Source of the DNA: Thalassotalea sp. 42_200_T64
Lineage (GTDB): Bacteria > Pseudomonadota > Gammaproteobacteria > Enterobacterales > Alteromonadaceae
Direction: 5' to 3'
NCBI GenBank assembly: GCA_002162925.1
Contig: MABC01000036.1
Location: 1 to 64,000, forward strand
DNA length: 64,000 nt
Shown: piece after piece, positions 43,841 to 52,967 of the stretch
Layout of the letters: each line of letters starts with the position of its first letter
Position numbering within the stretch: the stretch's first letter is position 1
Translations under genes and position numbers: made by a program
Notes under the pieces: generated by a model
Seen by the model: the letters and a program-made list of their open reading frames with translations, nothing else
What the model was told of the DNA's origin: nothing
Database searches by the model: none

Positions 43841-45535
43841 ATGACTATTGATATTCGTTTAGACACAAGCCGCGTAATTCGCGCCGATCGCGGTAGCAAA
43901 ATTACCGCCAAAAGCTGGTTAACAGAAGCAGCAAAACGCATGCTAATGAATAACCTAGACCCTGAAGTTGCCGAACACCCACAATCATTAGTCGTTTACG
44001 GTGGTATTGGCCGTGCGGCTCGTAACTGGGATTGTTACGACAAGATCATTGAAGTATTAAATCGTTTAGAAGATGACGAAACGTTAATGGTGCAATCGGG
44101 TAAACCAGTAGGTGTTTTTAAAACTCATAGCAATGCCCCGCGTGTATTAATTGCTAACTCTAATATCGTACCTAATTGGGGCAACTGGGAGCACTTTAAC
44201 GAGTTAGACAAAAAAGGTTTAATGATGTACGGCCAAATGACGGCTGGCTCATGGATCTACATTGGTTCACAAGGTATCGTACAGGGTACTTATGAAACAT
44301 TCGTATCGATGGCGACACAACACTTTAATGGTGATGCATCAGGCAAGTGGGTATTAACAGGCGGTTTGGGTGGTATGGGTGGCGCTCAGCCTCTTGCTGC
44401 TACTATGGCTGGTTTTTCTGCCTTAGTGGTTGAATGTGATGAGTCGCGTATCGACTTTCGTATTAACACTCGTTATGTCGACGTTAAAGCTAAAAACCTT
44501 GATGATGCATTAGAAATCATCAATAACGCCACAGCCAAAGGCGAAGCGATTTCTGTTGGTTTATTAGGTAACGCTGCCGATGTATTCCCTGAATTAGTTA
44601 AACGCGGCATTACCCCAGACGTAGTCACCGACCAAACGTCAGCGCACGACCCTTTAAATGGTTACCTACCACAAGGTTGGACTATGGAACACGCCGCACA
44701 GATGCGTAAAAAAGACGAAGCGTACGTTGTAAAAGCGGCGAAGCAATCGATGGCGGTACAAGTGCAAGCGATGCTTGATTTACAAGCGATGGGCGCGGCA
44801 ACTACCGATTACGGTAACAACATTCGTCAAATGGCATTAGAAGAAGGCGTAACCAATGCATTTGATTTCCCAGGTTTCGTACCAGCGTATATCCGCCCAC
44901 TATTCTGTGAAGGTATTGGCCCATTCCGCTGGGTAGCATTATCTGGCGATCCAGAAGATATCTACAAAACCGATGCTAAAGTTAAAGAATTAATCCCTGA
45001 TAACCCGCATCTTCATAACTGGTTAGATATGGCGCGTGAACGTATTGATTTTCAAGGTTTACCTGCACGTATTTGTTGGGTTGGTTTAAAAGACCGCGCT
45101 CGTTTGGCGTTAGCGTTTAACGAAATGGTGAAGAATGGCGAACTATCTGCGCCTGTTGTTATTGGCCGAGATCACTTAGATTCAGGTTCAGTAGCGTCGC
45201 CTAACCGTGAAACAGAAAGCATGATGGACGGCTCTGATGCGGTATCCGATTGGCCATTACTCAATGCCCTACTCTCAACGTCTGGTGGTGCTACCTGGGT
45301 AAGTATTCATCACGGTGGTGGGGTAGGCATGGGCTTTAGCCAACACTCAGGTATCGTTATTGTTGCCGACGGTACTGACGAAGCTGCTGCTCGTTTGGGC
45401 AGAGTACTTTGGAACGATCCTGCCACAGGTGTTATGCGCCACGCAGATGCCGGTTACGACATTGCTAAAAACTGCGCTATTGAACAAGGTTTAGACTTAC
45501 CAATGATTGCTGGTGCAAACGGTAAAAAAGGATAA
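43841..45535 (+). CDS. hutU: Urocanate hydratase
   Basis: The 564-residue protein is full length for urocanase. It shows the family blocks [36 protein letters not shown] (the NAD+-binding glycine-rich stretch) and [15 protein letters not shown] near the C-terminus. It converts urocanate to imidazolonepropionate in the cytoplasm using tightly bound NAD+. Spacing to hutC is 18 bp with AGGAAA before the ATG, and hutH follows after one base, so the genes are a single operon. Confidence 0.97.
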   Translation: MTIDIRLDTSRVIRADRGSKITAKSWLTEAAKRMLMNNLDPEVAEHPQSLVVYGGIGRAARNWDCYDKIIEVLNRLEDDETLMVQSGKPVGVFKTHSNAPRVLIANSNIVPNWGNWEHFNELDKKGLMMYGQMTAGSWIYIGSQGIVQGTYETFVSMATQHFNGDASGKWVLTGGLGGMGGAQPLAATMAGFSALVVECDESRIDFRINTRYVDVKAKNLDDALEIINNATAKGEAISVGLLGNAADVFPELVKRGITPDVVTDQTSAHDPLNGYLPQGWTMEHAAQMRKKDEAYVVKAAKQSMAVQVQAMLDLQAMGAATTDYGNNIRQMALEEGVTNAFDFPGFVPAYIRPLFCEGIGPFRWVALSGDPEDIYKTDAKVKELIPDNPHLHNWLDMARERIDFQGLPARICWVGLKDRARLALAFNEMVKNGELSAPVVIGRDHLDSGSVASPNRETESMMDGSDAVSDWPLLNALLSTSGGATWVSIHHGGGVGMGFSQHSGIVIVADGTDEAAARLGRVLWNDPATGVMRHADAGYDIAKNCAIEQGLDLPMIAGANGKKG

Positions 45536-45536
45536 A

Positions 45537-47096
45537 ATGATGACGACTCAAATTGAAACAATTGCTGAATTAAACATAATTCCAGGGCAATTAACCCTGC
45601 AACAACTTCGTGCAGTTAGCCATTACGATGGCATTAAATACAGCCTGGATGAAAGTGCCTTTGCTGGTATTAATAAAAGTGCAGAAGCTGTGCAAGAAGT
45701 TATCCGTAAAGACCAGGTTGTTTACGGTATCAATACTGGTTTTGGTTTATTAGCCAACACTCGCATTAAAGAAGAGGAGCTCGAATTATTACAACGCTCT
45801 ATCGTATTATCGCACTCTGCCGGTTTTGGTGAGTACATGGAAGATAATACCGTGCGTTTAATGATGGTATTGAAGATTAATTCTTTATCTCGTGGTTTTT
45901 CCGGTATTCGCTTACAAGTGATTCAAGCACTAATTCAGCTACTTAATGCCGAAGTTTACCCATGTGTACCAAAGAAAGGTTCGGTGGGTGCCTCTGGTGA
46001 TTTAGCGCCACTTTCACATATGGTTTTACCATTAATAGGCGAAGGCGAAATGTCGCATAACGATGAAGTTATCCCCGCACTTGAAGGCTTAAGAATTGCC
46101 GGTTTAGAACCAGTAATTCTCGCCGCTAAAGAAGGCCTAGCCCTGCTTAACGGTACCCAGGCATCGACAGCGTTTGCGTTAGAAGGCTTATTCTTGGCAG
46201 AAGATTTATTCGCCACTGGCGTAACAGTTGGCTCAATGTCAGTGGAAGCAGCAATGGGCTCACGTGCACCGTTTGATGACAGAGTGCATCAGGCTCGCGG
46301 CCAAAAAGGTCAAATTGATGCCGCTTTTGCTTACCGTAATGTATTAACCGACACGTCTGAAATTGCCCAATCACACATCGAATGTGAAAAGGTACAAGAC
46401 CCATATTCATTACGTTGTCAGCCACAAGTGATGGGGGCGTGTTTAACCCAAATTCGTCAAGCCGCAGAAGTACTTCATACCGAAGCCAATGGCGTTACCG
46501 ATAATCCATTAGTATTTGCTAACGAAGGTGATTTTATCTCTGCCGGTAACTTCCATGCCGAGCCGGTTGCGATGGCGGCCGATAACTTAGCGCTGGCGAT
46601 TGCCGAAATTGGTTCAATTTCAGAGCGTCGTATGGCACTACTGATCGACTCTAGCTTAAGTAAATTACCCGCCTTCTTAGTGGATAACGGCGGTGTTAAC
46701 TCTGGTTTTATGATCGCACAAGTAACTTCTGCAGCATTGGCATCTGAAAACAAATCACTAGCTCACCCGGCTTCTGTAGATAGTTTACCCACATCAGCGA
46801 ACCAGGAAGATCACGTTTCTATGGCAACCTTTGCCGCGCGTCGATTAGGCGATATGGCTGAAAATACTAATGGCGTATTAGCGGTTGAATTATTAGCGGC
46901 AGCACAGGGGTTAGATTTTAGAGCCCCGTTAAAAGGCTCTGATAAAATTGAACAAGCAAAAGCAATCTTGCGTGAGTTCGTCAGTTTTTACGATAAAGAC
47001 AGATACTTTGCCCCGGATATCGCGGAAGCGGCAGCGCTTATTGAAGGCGGTTGTTTTAACCATTTGATGGTAGAAAATATTTTACCGAGTTTTTAA
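45537..47096 (+). CDS. hutH: Histidine ammonia-lyase
   Basis: ATG 45537, one base after the hutU stop and preceded by AAGGA, is preferred over an in-frame start inside hutU (45507). A second ATG follows directly. The 519-residue protein has the MIO-forming Ala-Ser-Gly (152-154) in [14 protein letters not shown] and the NPLVF and [15 protein letters not shown] blocks. It deaminates histidine to urocanate, the first step of the pathway. hutI and hutG are not adjacent, so later steps must be encoded elsewhere. Confidence 0.97.
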   Translation: MMTTQIETIAELNIIPGQLTLQQLRAVSHYDGIKYSLDESAFAGINKSAEAVQEVIRKDQVVYGINTGFGLLANTRIKEEELELLQRSIVLSHSAGFGEYMEDNTVRLMMVLKINSLSRGFSGIRLQVIQALIQLLNAEVYPCVPKKGSVGASGDLAPLSHMVLPLIGEGEMSHNDEVIPALEGLRIAGLEPVILAAKEGLALLNGTQASTAFALEGLFLAEDLFATGVTVGSMSVEAAMGSRAPFDDRVHQARGQKGQIDAAFAYRNVLTDTSEIAQSHIECEKVQDPYSLRCQPQVMGACLTQIRQAAEVLHTEANGVTDNPLVFANEGDFISAGNFHAEPVAMAADNLALAIAEIGSISERRMALLIDSSLSKLPAFLVDNGGVNSGFMIAQVTSAALASENKSLAHPASVDSLPTSANQEDHVSMATFAARRLGDMAENTNGVLAVELLAAAQGLDFRAPLKGSDKIEQAKAILREFVSFYDKDRYFAPDIAEAAALIEGGCFNHLMVENILPSF

Positions 47097-47124
47097 AGTC
47101 ATAGGGCTACTGGCAAAAAATGAT

Positions 47125-47164
47125 AAACCCGCAATTGTGAATAGTAATTGTGGTTTGTTTTTTT
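47125..47164 (+). terminator. Rho-independent terminator after hutH
   Basis: AAACCCGCAATT pairs with AATTGTGGTTT (one bulge/mismatch), followed by seven T. It closes the hut operon. Confidence 0.75.
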
Positions 47165-47183
47165 GGCTTCGGGCTAATAAGGG

Positions 47184-47211
47184 CTAAGGACTAAGGACTA
47201 AGGACTAAGGA
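47184..47211. repeat. Heptamer tandem repeat (CTAAGGA)x4
   Basis: Four perfect head-to-tail copies of CTAAGGA lie in the space between hutH and the convergent CPBP gene. Such a short perfect array is a likely slippage (VNTR) site with no evident coding effect. Confidence 0.8.
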
Positions 47212-47256
47212 CAATCATTGTCGAAGTTGTTGATCGCAACTGTGATTTTTTTGTTA

Positions 47257-48018
47257 TTAAGTGCCGGAATATAACAGGTAGGCCGATACCATATTGTTTA
47301 GCATGTGTATGGCGATACAATATTTCAAATTATCGGTTTTCAACCTTACGATGGATAAAATCATCGCCAGAACAAATAAATCGAATAATATGATGGCCTC
47401 ATATTGAGTGTGGATCAGGGTGAAGAGCAATGCAGTGAAAAACACGGCACCCGATTTACGCAACACCGTTTGTTCTATTTTTTTATAGATAAAACCACGA
47501 AATACCAGCTCTTCAAAAATAGGGGCGACGATACATAGCGATAACACACTGAGCCAAATATTATCCGTGCTGGCGAGCAAATCATTCATCCATTCAGGAG
47601 TTTTTACCTCAAACAGCGCGTTTACCAAGAAGCTTAAGAAAATATAAACCACAGTGATAATGAACCAAGGCTTAAATTCGTTAAAACTTGCGCTTTTGCC
47701 TAAACCATAAAAATTAAGTTTCTGTTGATGATTCAGCTCCTTTGTTGCTCTTGCTAAAACCGGCAGGGTGACCATTGCCATGCCGATAGCAAAGACTGCA
47801 GTTACGTCACCGTCATAAAACCAGCGATTAATATCAATAATATTCGGATTAGCCTGAGCATATATGCCAAAAGCAAGACTTAACAAGAACGTTGGGATAT
47901 ATAACGCCAAAATCCATAAAAGTACTGACCCAATAGGTTCATAGCCGGGTTTATGCATTGGCAACTGATTGTGCTCTACATCAGCCGGCTCTTGCTGAGA
48001 TGGTTCTTTATCTGACAT
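47257..48018 (-). CDS. CPBP-family intramembrane glutamic protease
   Basis: The 253-residue protein has a hydrophilic N-tail (about 1-25) and about six hydrophobic segments. The CPBP/Abi motif 1 is EELVFRGFIYKKIE, with E169, E170 and R174. Motif 2 (FTALLFTLIHTQYEA) supplies a histidine, and a final ..HMLNNM.. segment supplies another. The family includes CAAX prenyl proteases and bacteriocin-immunity or signalling proteases. No bacteriocin-like gene is visible beside it, so the substrate is unknown. It is convergent with the hut operon. Confidence 0.87.
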   Translation of the reverse strand: MSDKEPSQQEPADVEHNQLPMHKPGYEPIGSVLLWILALYIPTFLLSLAFGIYAQANPNIIDINRWFYDGDVTAVFAIGMAMVTLPVLARATKELNHQQKLNFYGLGKSASFNEFKPWFIITVVYIFLSFLVNALFEVKTPEWMNDLLASTDNIWLSVLSLCIVAPIFEELVFRGFIYKKIEQTVLRKSGAVFFTALLFTLIHTQYEAIILFDLFVLAMILSIVRLKTDNLKYCIAIHMLNNMVSAYLLYSGT

Positions 48019-48293
48019 TGCGACCTTATACCTAGTTGATTAAAGCTGTCTGATAAATAATACGGTAATTAGGGTGAATTTAGCAAAAAAATTCAACTTT
48101 TTATATTCTCTTATCCCCGATCAAAATGCTTGTTCACTCATATTTTGATACATTTAAAAAGCACAATGCTGACATAATATGTCGCGATCATTTAAAATTC
48201 TTGCTATATTAATTAACGATTTATTAACAAATCGCTCGCTTTTTCTATGGAAATAACTCAAATTAACCTGTGAAAAATAAATGGAGGTAAGGT

Positions 48294-48746
48294 ATGGAAT
48301 TTAGTAATGATGTAGTTGCCTGGGGGAGTGTTGGTTTAGTGCTAATGCTTGCCGAACTGGCAATTCCCGGTGGGATCATTGTGTTCTTAGGTACTTCGGC
48401 GTTGGCTGTAGCCCTTACCTTGCAATTTGGCATTATCGACAACTGGATGCATGCCTTCACCTTATGGTTCATTTTATCCATCGTGCTGCTGCTGATATTT
48501 CGTAATGTTGGCCAAAGCCTGGTTGGTGGAGACAGCACTATTGGCAATACCGATGAAAACCTCGATGTTTTTGGCCATGAAGTTAAAGTGATCGAAACCA
48601 TAGGTCCGGGCAATAAAAAAGGTCGGATCTATTTTCAAGGTACCAACTGGACAGCTCTTGGTGATGGCAGCGAAATTGCAAGCGGCGAAACAGTAAAAAT
48701 TATTTGTCGGGAAAACATCTCATATGTAGTTGAAAAAATCACCTGA
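48294..48746 (+). CDS. NfeD-family membrane protein
   Basis: The 150-residue protein has two or three N-terminal transmembrane segments (about 8-70) and a C-terminal OB-fold domain (about 80-148; GHEVKVIETIGPGNKKGRIYFQG, GDGSEIASGETVKI). This is the short NfeD form that pairs with stomatin/SPFH proteins in membrane microdomains. GGAGG sits 8 nt before the start. The two SPFH genes that normally follow directly are displaced by an inserted repeat element. Confidence 0.88.
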   Translation: MEFSNDVVAWGSVGLVLMLAELAIPGGIIVFLGTSALAVALTLQFGIIDNWMHAFTLWFILSIVLLLIFRNVGQSLVGGDSTIGNTDENLDVFGHEVKVIETIGPGNKKGRIYFQGTNWTALGDGSEIASGETVKIICRENISYVVEKIT

Positions 48747-48760
48747 TAGATCCCCCAATA

Positions 48761-49025
48761 TATACCCGTCGCCATTCAAGATGCAGGTTTCAGAGCGCTT
48801 GAGCGATTCCAATTTAAGACGCAGCTATACCGTAATGGCTATTCCCTTACAAATAGGTGCAACGAAGAAGTGGGATTGCTCAAACGCTTCTTCGATGGGT
48901 TTAAAAGTGATTTATGCAGCGTTATGAATTTTGACAATGGAATAACCATTCTCTAAAATTAATATCTTGCCTAAATCACTTTTAAGTCCCACTGAAATCC
49001 TGCACTTTGAATGACGACGGGTATA
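48761..49025. mobile_element. MITE-like inverted-repeat element, about 265 bp
   Basis: The ends are imperfect inverted repeats of about 33 bp: TATACCCGTCGCCATTCAAG on the left and the complement of TTTGAATGACGACGGGTATA on the right, both continuing into GATGCAGG/CCTGCA and CAG/CTG. Nested internal inverted repeats are present (AATGGCTATTCC with GGAATAACCATT; AAAAGTGATTTA with TAAATCACTTTTA). It encodes no transposase. A 65-codon frame overlapping it is not credible. It lies between nfeD and the first SPFH gene. Confidence 0.75.
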
Positions 49026-49081
49026 GCAGCAATATAAATAAACAATCATTAAAATAACTAAAATTAACTAAGGAGAGTCAT

Positions 49082-49996
49082 GTGTTTATCTTTACTATTG
49101 TATTTTTAGGCATCCTGTTCATTCTGTTTAAACTCGTACTAATTGTCGAGATGCGTGAAGTCTGCGTGATTGAACGTTTAGGAAAATTTCGAGCGGTAAT
49201 GCAACCCGGATTACACTTTTTAATCCCGTTTTTCGACAGAGTTTCTTATCGTCATGAAACTCGTGAGCAAGTACTTGATATACCGGCGCAAAGCTGTATT
49301 TCTAAAGATAACATTCAAATTGATGTTGATGGCTTGGTTTACATTAAAGTGATGGATGGTGCCAAAGCCAGTTACGGTATTGAAGATTACCGTCGTGCCA
49401 GCGTAAATTTGGCACAAACCACAATGCGTAGTGAAATTGGTAAATTGAAATTAAGCCAAACTTTCTCTGAACGCGATACGTTAAATGAAACCATAGTCAG
49501 TGAAATCGATAAAGCCTCGGATCCGTGGGGCATTAAGGTATTACGTTATGAAGTGAGAAACATTACCCCGTCGATAAATGTGATCCACACTCTGGAAAAA
49601 CAAATGGAAGCGGAACGTAAAAAGCGCGCCGAAATTACTCTAGCCAATGCCGAGCGAGATTCCACCATCAATTTATCGGAAGGCGATCGCCAAGAAGCAA
49701 TCAATCTTTCTGAGGGTGATAAGCAAAGACAAATTAACGAGGCCGAGGGTCGAGCCAAAGAAATTGAAATTATCGCCGATGCCACGGCGCAAGGCATTGC
49801 CTTAATTGCCGAAGCGGCCAATCAACCTTGTGGTGCTGACGCCATTAAGATGCGTTTGATGGAAGAGTTTATCCAACAAACAGGCGATGTGTTAAACACG
49901 GCAGAAGTGTCAATTCTTCCGGCAGAGATGGCCAAATTGGAAGGTTTTTTCGAAGGTATGGATAAAGTTACTGCAACCGTACAAGGAGCGAAATAA
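49082..49996 (+). CDS. SPFH/Band 7 (stomatin/slipin-like) membrane protein 1
   Basis: The start is GTG 49082 with AGGAGA 6 nt upstream; the overlapping ATG at 49080 is out of frame and closes quickly. The 304-residue protein has one N-terminal transmembrane helix, then the SPFH domain (VIERLGKFRAVMQPGLHFLIPF ... QIDVDGLVYIKVMDGAKASYGI). A coiled-coil segment follows (about 185-240) with the repeated phrase NLSEGDRQEAINLSEGDKQ. SPFH proteins oligomerise in membrane microdomains and often partner with NfeD. The next gene starts within its stop codon. Confidence 0.9.
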   Translation: MFIFTIVFLGILFILFKLVLIVEMREVCVIERLGKFRAVMQPGLHFLIPFFDRVSYRHETREQVLDIPAQSCISKDNIQIDVDGLVYIKVMDGAKASYGIEDYRRASVNLAQTTMRSEIGKLKLSQTFSERDTLNETIVSEIDKASDPWGIKVLRYEVRNITPSINVIHTLEKQMEAERKKRAEITLANAERDSTINLSEGDRQEAINLSEGDKQRQINEAEGRAKEIEIIADATAQGIALIAEAANQPCGADAIKMRLMEEFIQQTGDVLNTAEVSILPAEMAKLEGFFEGMDKVTATVQGAK

Positions 49997-50943
49997 TGGA
50001 ACTTTTAGTGGATTATGCAAATACCGATATTGCCGTACTGCTGATTTGGGGCGCAATTTTCTTAAGCTTTGTCATTAAGCTATTTCAATCAATTTGTTTG
50101 GTACCCACCAAGTCATCGTATGTGGTGGAACGTTTAGGAAAATATCATAAAACCTTAGATGCGGGTTTTCATGCCTTGTTGCCTTTTATCGATCGTGTCG
50201 CTTACATTCAAGATATGAAAGAAGAAACTATCGATGTGCCACCACAAGAGTGTTTCTCAAAAGATGAAGTTAACGTCGAAGTTGATGGCGTGATTTATAT
50301 CTCGGTAACCGACCCCATTAAAGCCAGCTACGGCATCACCGATTATCGCTTCGCCGCCATGCAGTTGGCACAAACCACAACCCGCTCGGTAATTGGTACC
50401 TTGGATTTAGACCGAACCTTTGAAGAGCGTGATTTGATCAGTGCAAAAGTGGTCGATGTGTTAGACAAAGCTGGTGAAGCTTGGGGCATACGCGTGCATC
50501 GTTACGAGATCAAAAACATTACTCCGCCACAAACGGTAAGGCTGGCGATGGAAATGCAAGTCAATGCCGAACGTGAGCGCCGCGCCATTCTGGCCAAAAG
50601 TGAAGGTGACAAACAAAGTGTGATTAACCGTTCGGAAGGATTAAAACGGGAAACCATCAACATTTCCGAAGGTGAAAAACAACGCCGGATAAATTATGCC
50701 GAAGGTAAAGCGGCAGAGATATTGTCGTTGGCGAAAGCCACCGCAGATTCTATCAAAAAAGTTGCCCGCGTGATCAACCAGGAAGGTGGCCAACAAGCGT
50801 TAGAAATGCAGTTAAGCGAACAGTACTTAAAGCAAATGAAGGGCTTAAGTAAAGCCAACAGGAAAGTTGTTCTGCCCGCTAACTTGTTAGATTACCAACA
50901 ATGGATGGCAACCATGGGACTGGCCAAAGCTAGCTCTAAATAA
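49996..50943 (+). CDS. SPFH/Band 7 (stomatin/slipin-like) membrane protein 2
   Basis: This 315-residue paralogue overlaps the first by one base (TAATG). It shares the N-terminal helix, the SPFH core (YVVERLGKYHKTLDAGFHALLPF; EVDGVIYISVTDPIKASYGI) and the SEGDKQ-rich coiled coil, then a distinct C-terminal tail. Two tandem SPFH proteins with NfeD suggest a hetero-oligomeric cage like HflK/HflC. There is no recognised protease partner in the operon, and the CPBP gene nearby is on the opposite strand. Confidence 0.9.
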   Translation: MELLVDYANTDIAVLLIWGAIFLSFVIKLFQSICLVPTKSSYVVERLGKYHKTLDAGFHALLPFIDRVAYIQDMKEETIDVPPQECFSKDEVNVEVDGVIYISVTDPIKASYGITDYRFAAMQLAQTTTRSVIGTLDLDRTFEERDLISAKVVDVLDKAGEAWGIRVHRYEIKNITPPQTVRLAMEMQVNAERERRAILAKSEGDKQSVINRSEGLKRETINISEGEKQRRINYAEGKAAEILSLAKATADSIKKVARVINQEGGQQALEMQLSEQYLKQMKGLSKANRKVVLPANLLDYQQWMATMGLAKASSK

Positions 50944-50976
50944 CCAGAACTAGGAATAATAAGTTCAAATCAGATA

Positions 50977-51010
50977 AAACCATTAAGGGTAAACACTTGA
51001 TGGTTTTTTT
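50977..51010 (+). terminator. Rho-independent terminator after the SPFH pair
   Basis: AACCATTAAG pairs with CTTGATGGTT, followed by seven T. Confidence 0.75.
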
Positions 51011-51018
51011 GTACATGG

Positions 51019-51103
51019 ATTGTACTTATACCCGGCAGGCAGGGATAGTCTTTAGAGGGTGATTGTACTTATACCCGGCAGGCCGGATAGCCTTTAGAGG
51101 GTG
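51019..51103. repeat. Tandem duplication, two ~42-bp units
   Basis: Unit 1 (51019-51061) and unit 2 (51062-51103) both begin ATTGTACTTATACCCGGCAG and end TTTAGAGGGTG, differing at a few bases and one indel. They contain the TATACCC that also ends the MITE-like element. Confidence 0.75.
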
Positions 51104-51221
51104 TTATCGAATCATTATCATTGTTAAGTTTTTAATCAGCTTTTTATCTTATATACCTCATAAATTTATCGGCTTCTTTCACTAAAATGAATGTATACGC
51201 AGATCAATTGTGGGGGTTGGT

Positions 51222-51296
51222 ATGGAGATTGATAAAATCGCGGTATTATTTTTTACTGTGGTGATCTTGTTTGCTGCCACTATTATCTTTGCCTGA
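51222..51296 (+). CDS. Small single-pass membrane protein, 24 residues
   Basis: A GGGGG stretch lies about 7 nt before ATG 51222. The product is 24 residues, MEIDKIAVLFFTVVILFAAT then IIFA: a short charged head followed by one continuous hydrophobic helix. Such proteins are common as regulators or accessory subunits of membrane complexes. No homologue is recognised. Chance occurrence is possible because the frame is short. Confidence 0.4.
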   Translation: MEIDKIAVLFFTVVILFAATIIFA

Positions 51297-51362
51297 TTAA
51301 TTCTCCTGACTAGTTCGCCTGATTAATACGAGACAGAGCAAGACGATATTGCTTCAACGGCT

Positions 51363-51839
51363 TTAACCTAATTTTGTTTTTAAAAATCGCCAGCCATCGG
51401 CTGAGATTGTCGTTTTCGAGATGTAGCTGTTGCCGCCACTAATGGGGAATAAAATAACACCTTTATCGGTTTCTTTAAAAGACTGTATATCTTGCCATTT
51501 CAGTAAATATTCAGAGAAATCTGATTTAATCTCGATGCCCTGCTCATTCAATGTCATTGCCACTTCACTGCCAGAAGCCTTACTCCACATTTGTCTGGTT
51601 ACCCACCAGACTTTGGCGTAAATAACACTTAGTACTTCCACAAAGGCAAGAATGAAAAAGAAAGCACCAAGGTGGCCACTTAACCCTTCAATTTGTACCA
51701 TATAAAAAAACAAACCAAAGCAAAGTAACACTATCGCCTTTAAGTGGCGTTTAATCGGGTTTGGCTGAATGGTATTCGATTGTTCAAAACATTCGCTGTA
51801 ATGCGGTTTATCTAAGATAAATTTACTTTCAAAATTCAT
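51363..51839 (-). CDS. YcxB-like membrane protein
   Basis: ATG 51839 is preferred over an in-frame TTG six codons upstream. The ~158-residue protein has two adjacent transmembrane helices (about 35-75) flanked by a short N-tail, and a C-terminal soluble part VAMTLNEQGIEIKSDFSEYLLKWQDIQSFKE. The last is the beta-rich YcxB-like pattern, in which a tryptophan follows the strand. Function is unknown for this family. It is the last of a minus-strand series. Confidence 0.7.
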   Translation of the reverse strand: MNFESKFILDKPHYSECFEQSNTIQPNPIKRHLKAIVLLCFGLFFYMVQIEGLSGHLGAFFFILAFVEVLSVIYAKVWWVTRQMWSKASGSEVAMTLNEQGIEIKSDFSEYLLKWQDIQSFKETDKGVILFPISGGNSYISKTTISADGWRFLKTKLG

Positions 51840-51872
51840 ATGATGTATCGTTTTCAAGGTTAGTTAAATTGC

Positions 51873-52109
51873 TTATTTTTCTCTTGTTTTCTGCTTGCTG
51901 AGCAATCGTTTGTCATTCATCACCCACAAGCCTATCAGTACTATACAACTAATTATAGTAATGCCTAAATGTACGATAAATGTCTTTATCTCAAAACTTT
52001 CTGCCCATAAAAACCTTGGACCTCGCCTGGTCAGTAAAAATAAATCCAGCAGCGTAATATGAATAAATAACACGGCAAAACACATTGCTATTTTTTTCTT
52101 GGTTAACAA
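51873..52109 (-). CDS. Small two-helix membrane protein of unknown function
   Basis: The start is a TTG at 52109, directly after the stop of the upstream epimerase-like gene and 9 nt after GAGGGG located inside that gene's end. This is translational coupling and justifies the rare start. The 78-residue product has two hydrophobic segments (about 8-25 and 45-65) with a basic C-terminus. No family is recognised. Confidence 0.6.
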   Translation of the reverse strand: MLTKKKIAMCFAVLFIHITLLDLFLLTRRGPRFLWAESFEIKTFIVHLGITIISCIVLIGLWVMNDKRLLSKQKTREK

Positions 52110-52967
52110 TTATTTCCCCTCAAATTTCGAATTAAGCTCGACTTTATCTAGCCAAGTCATCATATCAGGATAGTGAAATTGATAATGCAATTTTTCAAAA
52201 TAAATGGATTCTATCAACTTGCCATTTATTTCACATTGTTCACTAAAAATAGCACTTGGTTGCGTTAAAGCGGCAATGGCCTTTTGATAAAATTGTCGCC
52301 TGGTTGGATGTTTTGGCGCTACACAGTTATAGATTTGGTCAGTACCAATATTATTCTGCTGCTGTTGGCTAAGCAAGTTAGCAATAATTGCAACCACATC
52401 GTCGCGATGAATAAGGTTTATCACCGAATCTGGATTGGCAATGGCTTTACCATTTTTAAAAAACCGTCCGGGTTGTCGATCATAACCGACCAGTCCGGCT
52501 AGTCTTAATACGGTTTTATGGGGTATTTTGCTAGCTGATACTAATTGCTCAGCCCGATGCAGAATTGCGACTTTCTCGGCGTTCAGGTTTAATGCTGAAT
52601 CTTCATTTACCGGCCCTTGCAGGCCATTATAAACCGAGGTAGAGCTTAGCAGTATAATGCTTTCTACCTTACTTGTTGATTGCTCGGCTTGCTTGATTAT
52701 TGCGACGATTTTTTCAGGGTAATCGCTTTTTCCATAACGTATGCCTGGTGGTATACAGATGATCAGCGTTTGGCAGTGAAAAACTTCACTGCTATTTTCT
52801 ACTTCCGGTAAGTTGAATAGGTAAGCTTGCAATTGTTGCGCGGCTAACTTTTCAACAGCAAAGGCTGTGGTAGCGGTAACCACGACACTGTGCCCATCTT
52901 GTTTTAAATATTTCGCCAGAGGTAAACCTAACCACCCTGCACCAATTATTGCTATCTGATCTTTCAT
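52110..52967 (-). CDS. NAD-dependent epimerase/SDR-like protein (YeeZ-type)
   Basis: The 285-residue protein starts IAIIGAGWLGLPLAKYLKQDG, a Rossmann glycine motif. It continues with LLSSTSVYNG, in which the extended-SDR tyrosine region is reduced, then VLRLAGLVGYDRQPGRFF. It resembles the atypical SDR group that includes E. coli YeeZ, whose substrate is unknown. It overlaps the preceding GNAT gene by 4 bp (ATGA), so the two are co-translated. Confidence 0.8.
   Translation of the reverse strand: MKDQIAIIGAGWLGLPLAKYLKQDGHSVVVTATTAFAVEKLAAQQLQAYLFNLPEVENSSEVFHCQTLIICIPPGIRYGKSDYPEKIVAIIKQAEQSTSKVESIILLSSTSVYNGLQGPVNEDSALNLNAEKVAILHRAEQLVSASKIPHKTVLRLAGLVGYDRQPGRFFKNGKAIANPDSVINLIHRDDVVAIIANLLSQQQQNNIGTDQIYNCVAPKHPTRRQFYQKAIAALTQPSAIFSEQCEINGKLIESIYFEKLHYQFHYPDMMTWLDKVELNSKFEGK

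Noticed and set aside
47184-47211. CTAAGGA array as a regulator-binding cluster
   Set aside because: It lies past the hutH terminator and beyond the end of the convergent CPBP gene, so no promoter would be affected. It is listed only as a simple repeat.
48730-48927. 65-codon open frame at the nfeD 3' end
   Set aside because: It starts inside nfeD and runs through the inverted-repeat element. It has no ribosome-binding site and its composition follows the repeat.
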